Shown here piece by piece: positions 1-5,284 of a DNA stretch of 5,329 nucleotides. Each line of letters starts with the position of its first letter. Positions within the stretch are counted from its first letter, which is position 1. The notes below the pieces were generated by a model that had not been told where the DNA came from, made no database searches, and worked only from the letters and a program-made list of their open reading frames with translations. The translations under genes and the position numbers were made by a program. Source of the DNA: an uncultured Acidimicrobiaceae bacterium (GTDB lineage: Bacteria > Actinomycetota > Acidimicrobiia > Acidimicrobiales > Microtrichaceae); assembly GCA_937868025.1 (NCBI GenBank), contig CALMLJ010000249.1, positions 1 through 5,329 of the forward strand, given 5' to 3'.

Positions 1-2
1 AA

Positions 3-53
3 CTGGTGGATGATCGCGCGGAGCGCGCGAATCCCTTGGAACTACTCATCTAG
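3..53 (+). CDS. Possible C-terminal end of an upstream gene (partial)
   Basis: Reading from base 3, sixteen sense codons (LVDDRAERANPLELLI) end at a TAG at 51-53. Twelve of the sixteen codons end in G or C and the peptide looks like a charged protein tail, so this may be the last part of a gene on the same strand, ending 39 bp before the moxR-like start. The fragment is too short to assign a family. The other two + frames either stop at once (TGA at 11-13) or run on inside the next gene. This could equally be non-coding. Confidence 0.3.
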   Translation: MVDDRAERANPLELLI

Positions 54-65
54 GGCGAGCCGCAC

Positions 66-71
66 TAACCT
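66..71 (+). promoter_or_regulatory. Possible -10 box for the moxR-DUF58-tgpA operon
   Basis: TAACCT fits the TAnnnT pattern of actinobacterial -10 boxes and would place the transcript start near 78, just ahead of the ribosome binding site at 82-88. No good -35 box is seen at the normal distance; the TTGGAA at 36-41 is about 24 bp away, which is too far. The operon could instead be read from a promoter upstream of the window. Confidence 0.25.
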
Positions 72-81
72 GACTCGCCCT

Positions 82-88
82 GGGAGGG
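82..88 (+). promoter_or_regulatory. Ribosome binding site of the MoxR-family gene
   Basis: GGGAGGG, containing GGAGG at 83-87, lies five bases before the ATG at 93. It fixes that ATG as the start rather than the in-frame ATG at 99. It is the only strong Shine-Dalgarno sequence of the operon; the two downstream genes appear to rely on translational coupling. Confidence 0.8.
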
Positions 89-92
89 ACCG

Positions 93-1106
93 ATGTCTAT
101 GGATGGTGACGCGGGCAAGGACGCCACGCAGCGCGGCGATGCCGATGAGCTCCGTGCGCAGCAGATCGACTACTTCGCTCGTTGTTTCGCCCACCTCTCC
201 GAACATGTCGGGGCCGTGGTATTGGGTGCTTCTCGTGCGATCGAGTTGGCGCTCACGTGCCTGTTCAGTGAGGGTCATTTGCTCTTGGAAGACCTGCCGG
301 GAGTGGGCAAGACGACCCTGGCGCGAGTGATCTCCGCCTCGATCGACGCCCGCCACGACCGTGTGCAGTTCACGCCGGACCTGCTGCCGTCCGACGTGAC
401 GGGGTTCAGTGTCTTCCACCCCGGCACCCAGGAGTTCGAGTTCCGCGAGGGGCCGGTGTTCGCGAACATCGTCATCGCCGACGAGATCAACCGAGCCTCG
501 CCCAAGGTTCAGTCCGCACTCCTCGAGGTGATGGAGGAGCGTCGCGTCACCGTGGACGGAGCGACCCACCCCGTCCCGCGACCCTTCATGATCGTCGCCA
601 CTCAGAATCCCATCGAGCTCGAAGGCACGTATCGTCTCCCCGAGGCTCAGCTCGACCGGTTCCTCATCCGGACGTCGATGGGACAGCCGTCGCTCGAGGC
701 CGAGGTCGCGATGGTGCTCGCCCAGGGCGTGGTCGCGTCTGAGACCGCGCCGTCGGGGCTGAGGAGCGACCACATCGAGGCCTTGATCGCCATCGCTGCG
801 GCGGTGCGCGTCCGTGAGCCGGTCGTGGAGTACGCCGCATCGATCTGTCGCGCCACCCGCACGGGCCCGAACGTCCGCATGGGGGCGAGCCCACGGGCGA
901 CGCTCGCGCTCGTGCGTGCCGCCCGGGTGCGCGCCGCCGCCGACCGACGAGATTTCGTCTCGCCCGACGACATCCGTTCGTTGACACGGCCCGTGCTCGC
1001 CCACCGGATCGAGCTCCACGCGTCGGCTTCGGTGCACAAGATCACCCAGGACGACATCATCGACGAAGCGGTGCGCTCCATCGCACCCCCTCAAGACCGG
1101 GGCTGA
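93..1106 (+). CDS. moxR: MoxR-family AAA+ ATPase
   Basis: A 337-residue cytoplasmic AAA+ ATPase of the MoxR family, normal in length. Motifs appear in the expected order: Walker A EDLPGVGKT at residues 66-74 (Lys73 for phosphate binding), the family-typical FTPDLLPSDVTG at 93-104, Walker B NIVIADEINR at 125-134 (Asp130 and Glu131 for Mg and hydrolysis), sensor 1 ATQNP at 169-173, a likely arginine finger in RLPEAQLDRF (Arg189), and sensor 2 GASPRA at 264-269 in the C-terminal lid. All key ATPase residues are present, so it should be active. MoxR proteins are chaperone-like remodellers usually encoded beside a DUF58 or von Willebrand-type protein and a transglutaminase-like membrane protein, as here. 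The next gene starts 3 bp after its stop. The ATG at 93 is chosen because of the strong ribosome binding site. The client protein is not known; the two downstream products are the natural candidates. Confidence 0.95.
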   Translation: MSMDGDAGKDATQRGDADELRAQQIDYFARCFAHLSEHVGAVVLGASRAIELALTCLFSEGHLLLEDLPGVGKTTLARVISASIDARHDRVQFTPDLLPSDVTGFSVFHPGTQEFEFREGPVFANIVIADEINRASPKVQSALLEVMEERRVTVDGATHPVPRPFMIVATQNPIELEGTYRLPEAQLDRFLIRTSMGQPSLEAEVAMVLAQGVVASETAPSGLRSDHIEALIAIAAAVRVREPVVEYAASICRATRTGPNVRMGASPRATLALVRAARVRAAADRRDFVSPDDIRSLTRPVLAHRIELHASASVHKITQDDIIDEAVRSIAPPQDRG

Positions 1107-1109
1107 ACC

Positions 1110-2255
1110 ATGCCGACCCGTCGGGGCTTCGGGCTGGTCGCCGTTGCCGCGACCCTGACGGTCCTCGCGGCGTTCGGCGGCTTGCCGTCCGTCGCCGTGC
1201 TCGGTGTCGGTGGCCTCGCGCTGGTCGCGGTGAGCGGCCTGGCCACGTTGAGCCCGGTCCGTCTCGACGTCCGTTCGATCGACGTACCTGCCAGCCGCGT
1301 CGAGGTGGGGACGCGCGGCCAGATCACGATCGTCCTGACCAACCCGTCGGCGCGCCGTGCTCCGGCCCTCACCCTCTTCCTCATCGCCCTCGACGACCGG
1401 ATCACGGTCGCCGTGCCCCGACTGGCGCCGGGAGCCGATGTCACGGTGACGCTCCCGCTGCCGACGAAACGCCGGGGGTCAGGCTCGATCGGCCCGTTGG
1501 TCACCGACTCGGCTGATCCGTTCGGACTCTTCCGGCGCCGACTCGAGTTCGGTCGGCCGCAGGAGTTCATCGTCCACCCGCGTCACCATCGCCTCGAGGT
1601 GATCGCGCCCTCGTCGATCCGCAACTCCGAGGGGCCGGCAGGCCCGTACCGGCGCCCCGACGCCGCGTCGTTCGTCGGATTGCGGGTCTACCGACCCGGC
1701 GACGATCGGCGCCAGATCCACTGGCCGACGGTCGCCCGTACCGGGGAGCTCATGGTGCGCGAGCATGCCGATGCGACGCTCGAACGGCTGGTGTTGGCGT
1801 TCGACACCAGGTCGGCTCGGTGGGATGAGGTGCGGTTCGAGCAGGCCGTCGAAGTGGTGGCGTCGGTGGCGGTCGCCGTCACCGGCTCGGGTGTTCCCCT
1901 CACCCTGGTGATCGGCCCGGATCGTCATGATGTCGGTGGCCGCGATGCCGCCGCCGGGGTCGTCCTGGATCTCCTGGCCGGTGTGGCGATCGGACCCGCC
2001 GCGCCGAAGGGTCCCACCGCTCTCGACACCCTGCTGACGCTCACCTCGGCGACCACCAGCGTGCTCGTGACCGGTGCGGCGGACGCCGGGGACCACGTCG
2101 CACTCGCCGAACTTGCGACGCGTCTCCCCGTGGTCGTGATCGCCGAGATCGCGTCGGCACTCGCCCCACGCTCGGCGCCGGCGTCGACGAGGGTGCGGTC
2201 GGTGCGTGCCGCCACCTCGAGCGAGTTCGCCCGCCTCTGGGATGTGCTGCGGTGA
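1110..2255 (+). CDS. DUF58 membrane protein
   Basis: A 381-residue DUF58 protein. Two hydrophobic segments near the N-terminus (about residues 6-22 and 26-48) form a membrane hairpin. A beta-rich region with SRVEVGTRGQITIVLTN (62-78) follows, then the family landmarks DPFGLF (136-141) and the DUF58 signature FVGLRVYRPGDDRRQIHWPT at 188-207, continuing to VRE at 216-218. The C-terminal part (about 225-345) alternates strands and helices, as in the von Willebrand A-like fold proposed for the family. In many relatives the signature reads I-[DH]-W-K-x-[ST]-A-R; here the Lys is Pro206 and a Val precedes the Ala-Arg. The gene starts 3 bp after the moxR-like stop without a clear Shine-Dalgarno and overlaps the next start by 4 bp (GTGA). 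This indicates coupled expression and probably a shared complex at the membrane. Biochemical function of the family is largely unknown. Confidence 0.93.
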   Translation: MPTRRGFGLVAVAATLTVLAAFGGLPSVAVLGVGGLALVAVSGLATLSPVRLDVRSIDVPASRVEVGTRGQITIVLTNPSARRAPALTLFLIALDDRITVAVPRLAPGADVTVTLPLPTKRRGSGSIGPLVTDSADPFGLFRRRLEFGRPQEFIVHPRHHRLEVIAPSSIRNSEGPAGPYRRPDAASFVGLRVYRPGDDRRQIHWPTVARTGELMVREHADATLERLVLAFDTRSARWDEVRFEQAVEVVASVAVAVTGSGVPLTLVIGPDRHDVGGRDAAAGVVLDLLAGVAIGPAAPKGPTALDTLLTLTSATTSVLVTGAADAGDHVALAELATRLPVVVIAEIASALAPRSAPASTRVRSVRAATSSEFARLWDVLR

Positions 2256-4480
2256 GGTCGCCGACCGGCGGCCGGGACATCGAGCTGGTGGCCTCGACCC
2301 TGTGCGTCGGAGCAGCCGCGACGACGTTCGTGGGGACCTTCGTGCCGCTGCGTCTGGTCGTCCCGATCGTCGTGGGCTCGACGATGCCCGGGGCGATCGC
2401 CGTCTGGTCGGGACGCCGGCGACCCGAGTCGCCGGTGTGGGCGGTGGCCGCAGCGCAGGCCGGGGCGTTCGTCGTGGCGTGGGTGGCGCTGTTCGTCCGC
2501 ACGGTACCGACCGTCTCGGGCCTCCCCGGAGCGTTCTGGCGAGCCCTTCGTGACGGTGGCGCGGAGGTGTTGTCGACCGTGACACCCGTCGTCGCCGACC
2601 GGAACACGCTGACCGTGCCGTTCCTGCTCGTGTGGGGAGCTGCGGCCCTGTCGTCGGCGGCGGTGCTGAGCTCACGTGCTGCCCCGTTGGTGATCGCCCC
2701 AGCCGGCGTGCTGGCGGCGGCTGGCGTGCTCGTGTCCTGGCGTGGCGCCTTGCCCTACCGGGCCTGGCCCGTGGTCATGTTGGTCGCTGCGGGGGCGGTG
2801 TTCGTGGCGACCGCGCGTCGGCGCGCCCTCGGCCGGGGGTGGCCGGGAGCCTCGCTGGTTGCGGCCGCCGTCGCTCTCGCTGTGCCGATCGCCGGACTCG
2901 GGCTGTTCCGGACGGGTGGGCCGGCCGTGTTGCGCGAGCGGTGGCAGCCGGCGTCGTCGTCCTTCGCTCCCGAGCACCCGTTCGCCGTGCTGGCGCGGGC
3001 GCGACGGGCCGACGGATCGTCGGGCGTGGTTGCCGACGTGTCGATCCGGGGTCCGGTCGCACGACCGGTGGTGATGCGCCTCGCCACCCTCGACGCCTTC
3101 GACGGCGTCCGATGGCGTTCGACCGGACGGTACGCGCCCCTGGGCGAGCAGCTCCCGCCGTTGTCCGACCGAAACGACGCACCGATCGGGGGCACTGCCG
3201 TCGACGCTGTGATCACGTTCCATGCCGGCAACCGCCTCCCCTTCGTTCCCCAACTCGGGACCTACGCGGCGTTGCGGTCCGACGCGTCGGTGCCGCAACT
3301 GGTGATGAACCCACGCGACGGGTCGCTGGCGTTCCGTTCCGGCCGACCGGCGCAGGCGGGAACGATGCGAGCCGACGCGGTCGTGCCCGATGGGTCGGTC
3401 CTGACCGATGGTGTCCCGTCGCTCGTCGACGACTCCGAACCCGATGCCATCGTCGACGTGCCCGGTCTCGCCGACGTGGCCGGCGGCGGCCCGGGCGACC
3501 CCCGCAGCACCGTGGACGCCATCACCCGACTCCTGGGCAACGAGAATGGCGAGTCACCTCGGTTCGCCGTCGATCCGACGATCGAGGGCCCGATCACCGT
3601 CGAGACCATTCGGGTGTTCCTCGGCCTGGACGGCGATCGTCCCGAGGTCGGCTTCGGTCCTCCGGAGGAGTTCGCGGTGGCGTTCGCGCTCCTTGCTCAC
3701 GAGCGCGACGTTGCGGTCCGGCTGGGCTACGGATTCGTGCTGTCGCCGGACGAGGTGCGGGACGGGTCGGTCTCGCTGACCGAGGCGATGCTGTCGGTGT
3801 GGCCGGAGGTTCACGTGGCCGGAGCCGGTTGGGTGCGCGTCGATCCGGTTCCCGATCGTCACGCCGTTCACGATGCCGATGTCGTTGCGACGACGACGTC
3901 CACAACGACGACCACCACGACGACCACGACCATCGCAACGGCCGCCGACCCGACGCCCGACGTGCCACAGGGTGAGGCGGGATCGGCGGGTGCGGCAGGC
4001 TCGTCGGGCGCAGCGCAGCACGACACCGGGGGTCGGAGCGTCTGGTTGATCTTGCTCGTCGTGGCCGTGCTGCTCTCGACCGCCGGTGCCGGTCTCCCGC
4101 GTTTCCTGAAGATGCGTCGGCGTGCGCTGCGGCAGCGGGGGAGCCCGGCGGCCCGGGTGGCGGGGGCGTGGAGCGAGTTGCGCGACGAGCTCGGTCGTCG
4201 GCAGATCCCGCGCCCGCGGTGGTTGACGACGTCCGACACCGTGGCCGCCGTGCGGCGGTCGATGGGAGATGAGGCAGCGGTCGAGGCGGCGAATCTGGCT
4301 GGCGTGCTCGATCTCAGCCTCTTCGGGCAGGACGACCCGACCGATGCGGACGCCATCGCGGCATGGGCGCTCGTCAGTCGTGTGAAGGCGGTCGCACGCA
4401 GGCCGGAGCGGCGGTCGGCGCGGATGCGGATCGTCGACCCGATCAGCCGCCTCGGACATCGATCATCGCGGGGCGGCTGA
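2252..4480 (+). CDS. TgpA-like membrane protein with degenerate transglutaminase domain
   Basis: A 742-residue protein starting at a GTG inside the DUF58 stop (GTGA overlap); the first in-frame ATG (residue 45) would remove membrane segments. About seven hydrophobic segments lie at residues 12-30, 33-52, 62-82, 120-140, 144-162, 171-188 and 198-219. Arginines at 54-57 and 189-195 fit the positive-inside rule and place residues 220-595 outside. This outer part has the TgpA-like stretch VVMRLATLDAFDGVRWRS (273-290) and a transglutaminase-fold core (about 465-535). The catalytic Cys position of the G-x-C-x-x-F-A motif is Pro471 (GPPEEFA, 469-475). The His of the H-A-W motif is Ser515 (SVWPEV). 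Asp531 (GWVRVDPVP) is kept. A poly-Thr spacer (547-560) and Gly/Ala/Ser linker lead to a last membrane segment (596-614) and a basic cytoplasmic tail resembling DUF4129 (AGAWSELRDELGRR, 637-650). The family classification is secure; loss of enzymatic activity is inferred from the missing residues. Confidence 0.9.
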   Translation: MRSPTGGRDIELVASTLCVGAAATTFVGTFVPLRLVVPIVVGSTMPGAIAVWSGRRRPESPVWAVAAAQAGAFVVAWVALFVRTVPTVSGLPGAFWRALRDGGAEVLSTVTPVVADRNTLTVPFLLVWGAAALSSAAVLSSRAAPLVIAPAGVLAAAGVLVSWRGALPYRAWPVVMLVAAGAVFVATARRRALGRGWPGASLVAAAVALAVPIAGLGLFRTGGPAVLRERWQPASSSFAPEHPFAVLARARRADGSSGVVADVSIRGPVARPVVMRLATLDAFDGVRWRSTGRYAPLGEQLPPLSDRNDAPIGGTAVDAVITFHAGNRLPFVPQLGTYAALRSDASVPQLVMNPRDGSLAFRSGRPAQAGTMRADAVVPDGSVLTDGVPSLVDDSEPDAIVDVPGLADVAGGGPGDPRSTVDAITRLLGNENGESPRFAVDPTIEGPITVETIRVFLGLDGDRPEVGFGPPEEFAVAFALLAHERDVAVRLGYGFVLSPDEVRDGSVSLTEAMLSVWPEVHVAGAGWVRVDPVPDRHAVHDADVVATTTSTTTTTTTTTTIATAADPTPDVPQGEAGSAGAAGSSGAAQHDTGGRSVWLILLVVAVLLSTAGAGLPRFLKMRRRALRQRGSPAARVAGAWSELRDELGRRQIPRPRWLTTSDTVAAVRRSMGDEAAVEAANLAGVLDLSLFGQDDPTDADAIAAWALVSRVKAVARRPERRSARMRIVDPISRLGHRSSRGG
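3890..3931 (+). repeat. ACG/ACC triplet repeat encoding a poly-threonine spacer
   Basis: Fourteen codons in a row, all ACG, ACC or ACA except one TCC, encode TTTSTTTTTTTTTT (residues 547-560 of the TgpA-like protein). It sits outside the membrane between the transglutaminase-like domain and the last membrane helix, and probably forms an extended stalk. Simple triplet repeats of this kind can change length in frame, and Thr-rich stalks in actinobacteria are typical O-mannosylation sites; both points are inferences. Confidence 0.85.
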
Positions 4481-4485
4481 CCGCC
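4472..4485 (+). repeat. Small hairpin over the operon's last stop codon
   Basis: GGCGG (4472-4476) and CCGCC (4481-4485) pair around the loop CTGA, which contains the TGA stop. A competing pairing joins CCTCGG (4450-4455) with CCGAGG (4484-4489). No T-run follows, so it is not a standard intrinsic terminator, although high-GC actinobacteria often use hairpins without a U-tract. Confidence 0.35.
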
Positions 4486-4510
4486 GAGGACTCGTTGCGG
4501 GGCAAGGCGG

Positions 4511-4546
4511 TCGACCACCGCGACCATCCATGGCACCTGTGGTCGA
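4511..4546. repeat. Inverted repeat after the operon
   Basis: TCGACCAC (4511-4518) and GTGGTCGA (4539-4546) are perfect 8-bp complements with a 20-base spacer containing the palindrome CCATGG. The left arm also sits in the palindrome GGTCGACC. It lies 31 bp after the operon stop and may form a transcript-end hairpin or be a protein site; there is no T-run. Confidence 0.45.
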
Positions 4547-4742
4547 ACTGCTACCGGACACGCGCCGCTGGTCCCTGTCTTGTCTGTCGAGCCGCGGTCG
4601 GACTGGCGCCTCTTGGGGAACTCAGCGGTCGCTCTCTGCGGAACATGGTCCGGGGTCGTGTTGCGGTCTCGCGCTCCATTGGACGGTCACCCTCGCCGCT
4701 CCGACGGTCGAGGTGTTCGCCGAGGTTCGCAGCCACTTCGTG

Positions 4743-4772
4743 GGCCGATCGAGGATCCGGCCTGGATCGGCC
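4743..4772. repeat. Inverted repeat upstream of the small gene, possible operator
   Basis: GGCCGATC (4743-4750) and GATCGGCC (4765-4772) are perfect 8-bp complements separated by 14 bp. The right arm lies where a -35 box would fall for the -10 element at 4785-4790. GATCGGC occurs once more at 4791-4797, directly before the start codon. A second pairing, CCGGCC (4757-4762) with GGCCGG (4769-4774), overlaps it. The placement suits a repressor or activator site, but no regulator is encoded here. Confidence 0.4.
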
Positions 4773-4784
4773 GGCCGCCGCCGG

Positions 4785-4790
4785 TAGCGT
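4785..4790 (+). promoter_or_regulatory. Candidate -10 box of a leaderless promoter
   Basis: TAGCGT matches the TAnnnT -10 pattern and ends 7 bp before the GTG at 4798. Transcription would begin at or next to the start codon, as in the leaderless mRNAs common in actinobacteria. This agrees with the absence of any Shine-Dalgarno sequence ahead of the GTG and argues for 4798 over the in-frame GTG at 4789, which overlaps the box. Confidence 0.5.
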
Positions 4791-4797
4791 GATCGGC

Positions 4798-5136
4798 GTG
4801 GCTACCGAGCGCTACGACCTCTGGTTCGACCCGAACTCTGTCGGCGGAGACATGGTCGTCGAGTGCTGGATCGGCCATGGCCCACATGCAAACGACCCTG
4901 ACTTCGCCCCGGTTCCAGGTGACTGGCTCGTGCTTGGCGATGGTGACGAGGCCCCGCTCCGTGCCCGAGTGATCAAGCGCCAGGGCGACCGTGTGTCGGT
5001 GCAGATCCAGCTGGGTGCCGAAGGCGCCTCGGCCGCCTGCCGCCTCCCACGATTCCGTCGGAGTATCGACGTGTCGTCGCCTCCTGGGGCGGTCTGGTGT
5101 CGCCACGCGTCAGGAGACTGGGTGGCAATGACTTGA
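4798..5136 (+). CDS. Small hypothetical protein
   Basis: A 112-residue protein of unknown family, read from GTG at 4798 (the alternative GTG at 4789 would add three residues). It is soluble, with no signal peptide or membrane segment. The first half is acidic and aromatic (TERYDLWFDPNSVGGDMVVE, residues 3-22), followed by VPGDWLVLGDGDE and a strand-turn-strand pattern in LRARVIKRQGDRVSVQIQL, which resembles a small beta-barrel or SH3-like fold. A basic patch RLPRFRR and a C-terminal CRHASGDWVAMT complete it. It has four cysteines but no spaced zinc-binding pairs. By hand count about 30 of 112 codons end in A or T, more than in most of the operon genes. It stands alone after a 317-bp gap and is followed by palindromes and a truncated tRNA, so it may belong to an integrated element. 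The reading frame is probably real; function cannot be assigned. Confidence 0.62.
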   Translation: MATERYDLWFDPNSVGGDMVVECWIGHGPHANDPDFAPVPGDWLVLGDGDEAPLRARVIKRQGDRVSVQIQLGAEGASAACRLPRFRRSIDVSSPPGAVWCRHASGDWVAMT

Positions 5137-5149
5137 CCGAACGACGGGC

Positions 5150-5159
5150 GTGGGCCCAC
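5150..5159. repeat. 10-bp perfect palindrome
   Basis: GTGGGCCCAC is a perfect palindrome 13 bp after the stop of the small gene. With no loop it is more likely a dimeric protein site than an RNA hairpin, though it could take part in a transcript-end structure with the hairpins that follow. Confidence 0.4.
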
Positions 5160-5166
5160 ACCGATA

Positions 5167-5183
5167 CCGCGGAAATCCCGCGG
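5167..5183 (+). terminator. Hairpin, possible U-less terminator of the small gene
   Basis: CCGCGG (5167-5172) and CCGCGG (5178-5183) form a 6-bp all-GC stem around the loop AAATC, 30 bp after the stop codon. No T-run follows. Together with the hairpin at 5200-5215 it could end transcription of the small gene, or it could be part of an attachment-site region. Confidence 0.4.
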
Positions 5184-5199
5184 CCGCCCTGAATCGCAC

Positions 5200-5215
5200 C
5201 GGCCGCTCACGGCCG
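5200..5215 (+). repeat. Second GC hairpin
   Basis: CGGCCG (5200-5205) and CGGCCG (5210-5215) form a 6-bp stem with a CTCA tetraloop. It lies 16 bp after the previous hairpin. No T-run follows. The overlapping GCCGCCAC (5212-5219) is also the inverse complement of GTGGCGGC inside the tRNA fragment (5295-5302). Confidence 0.4.
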
Positions 5216-5284
5216 CCACGTCCAGAAAACCCCAAGATCTCGCCCGTTCCGTCCGCTGACGTTCGCTGCGGCCACGTCGGGAAT

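Larger units (their letters stand above)
4481..4797. other. 317-bp stretch without a convincing gene
   Basis: Short open frames exist, for example an ATG frame at 4530-4787 encoding 85 residues, but it has no ribosome binding site, weaker third-position bias in its first half, and runs through the promoter of the next gene. No RNA gene family was recognised. The visible structure is an 8-bp inverted repeat at 4511-4546 and a second 8-bp inverted repeat at 4743-4772 next to the candidate promoter at 4785. Confidence 0.6.
5137..5284. other. Gene-free region with clustered palindromes before the tRNA fragment
   Basis: No open frame with plausible coding character is seen. The first 80 bp hold three palindromes, listed separately. 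The rest includes a short AT-richer patch (CCAGAAAACCCCAAGATC, 5222-5239) in otherwise GC-rich DNA. Near-copies of GGCCGCCACGTC occur at 5211-5222 and, as GCGGCCACGTC, at 5269-5279. Confidence 0.5.

Noticed and set aside
14..30. A 7-bp hairpin TCGCGCG-GAG-CGCGCGA as a terminator of an upstream gene.
   Set aside because: No T-run follows, the loop is only three bases, and it may lie inside the last codons of that gene (stop at 51-53).
42..1094. A 350-codon open frame antisense to the MoxR-family gene.
   Set aside because: It arises from the strong G/C third-position bias of the real gene on the + strand, which shows all AAA+ motifs in order; the antisense product is rich in Arg, His and Asp without a recognisable domain.
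2632..3975. A 447-codon + strand open frame inside the TgpA-like gene.
   Set aside because: Its product is an Arg/Gly-rich low-complexity chain typical of a shifted frame in GC-rich DNA, while the overlapping frame encodes clear membrane segments and a transglutaminase-like domain.
4530..4787. An 85-codon ATG frame in the gap after the operon.
   Set aside because: It has no ribosome binding site, its first half has weak third-position bias and a mixed composition, and it ends inside the promoter of the next gene. The tail looks slightly more coding-like, so a decayed remnant cannot be excluded.
4363..4797. Upstream extension of the small gene's frame to a start inside the TgpA-like gene.
   Set aside because: The extension overlaps 118 bases of a well-supported gene and gives a Ser/Arg-rich sequence; the leaderless -10 box and change in character at 4798 favour the short form.
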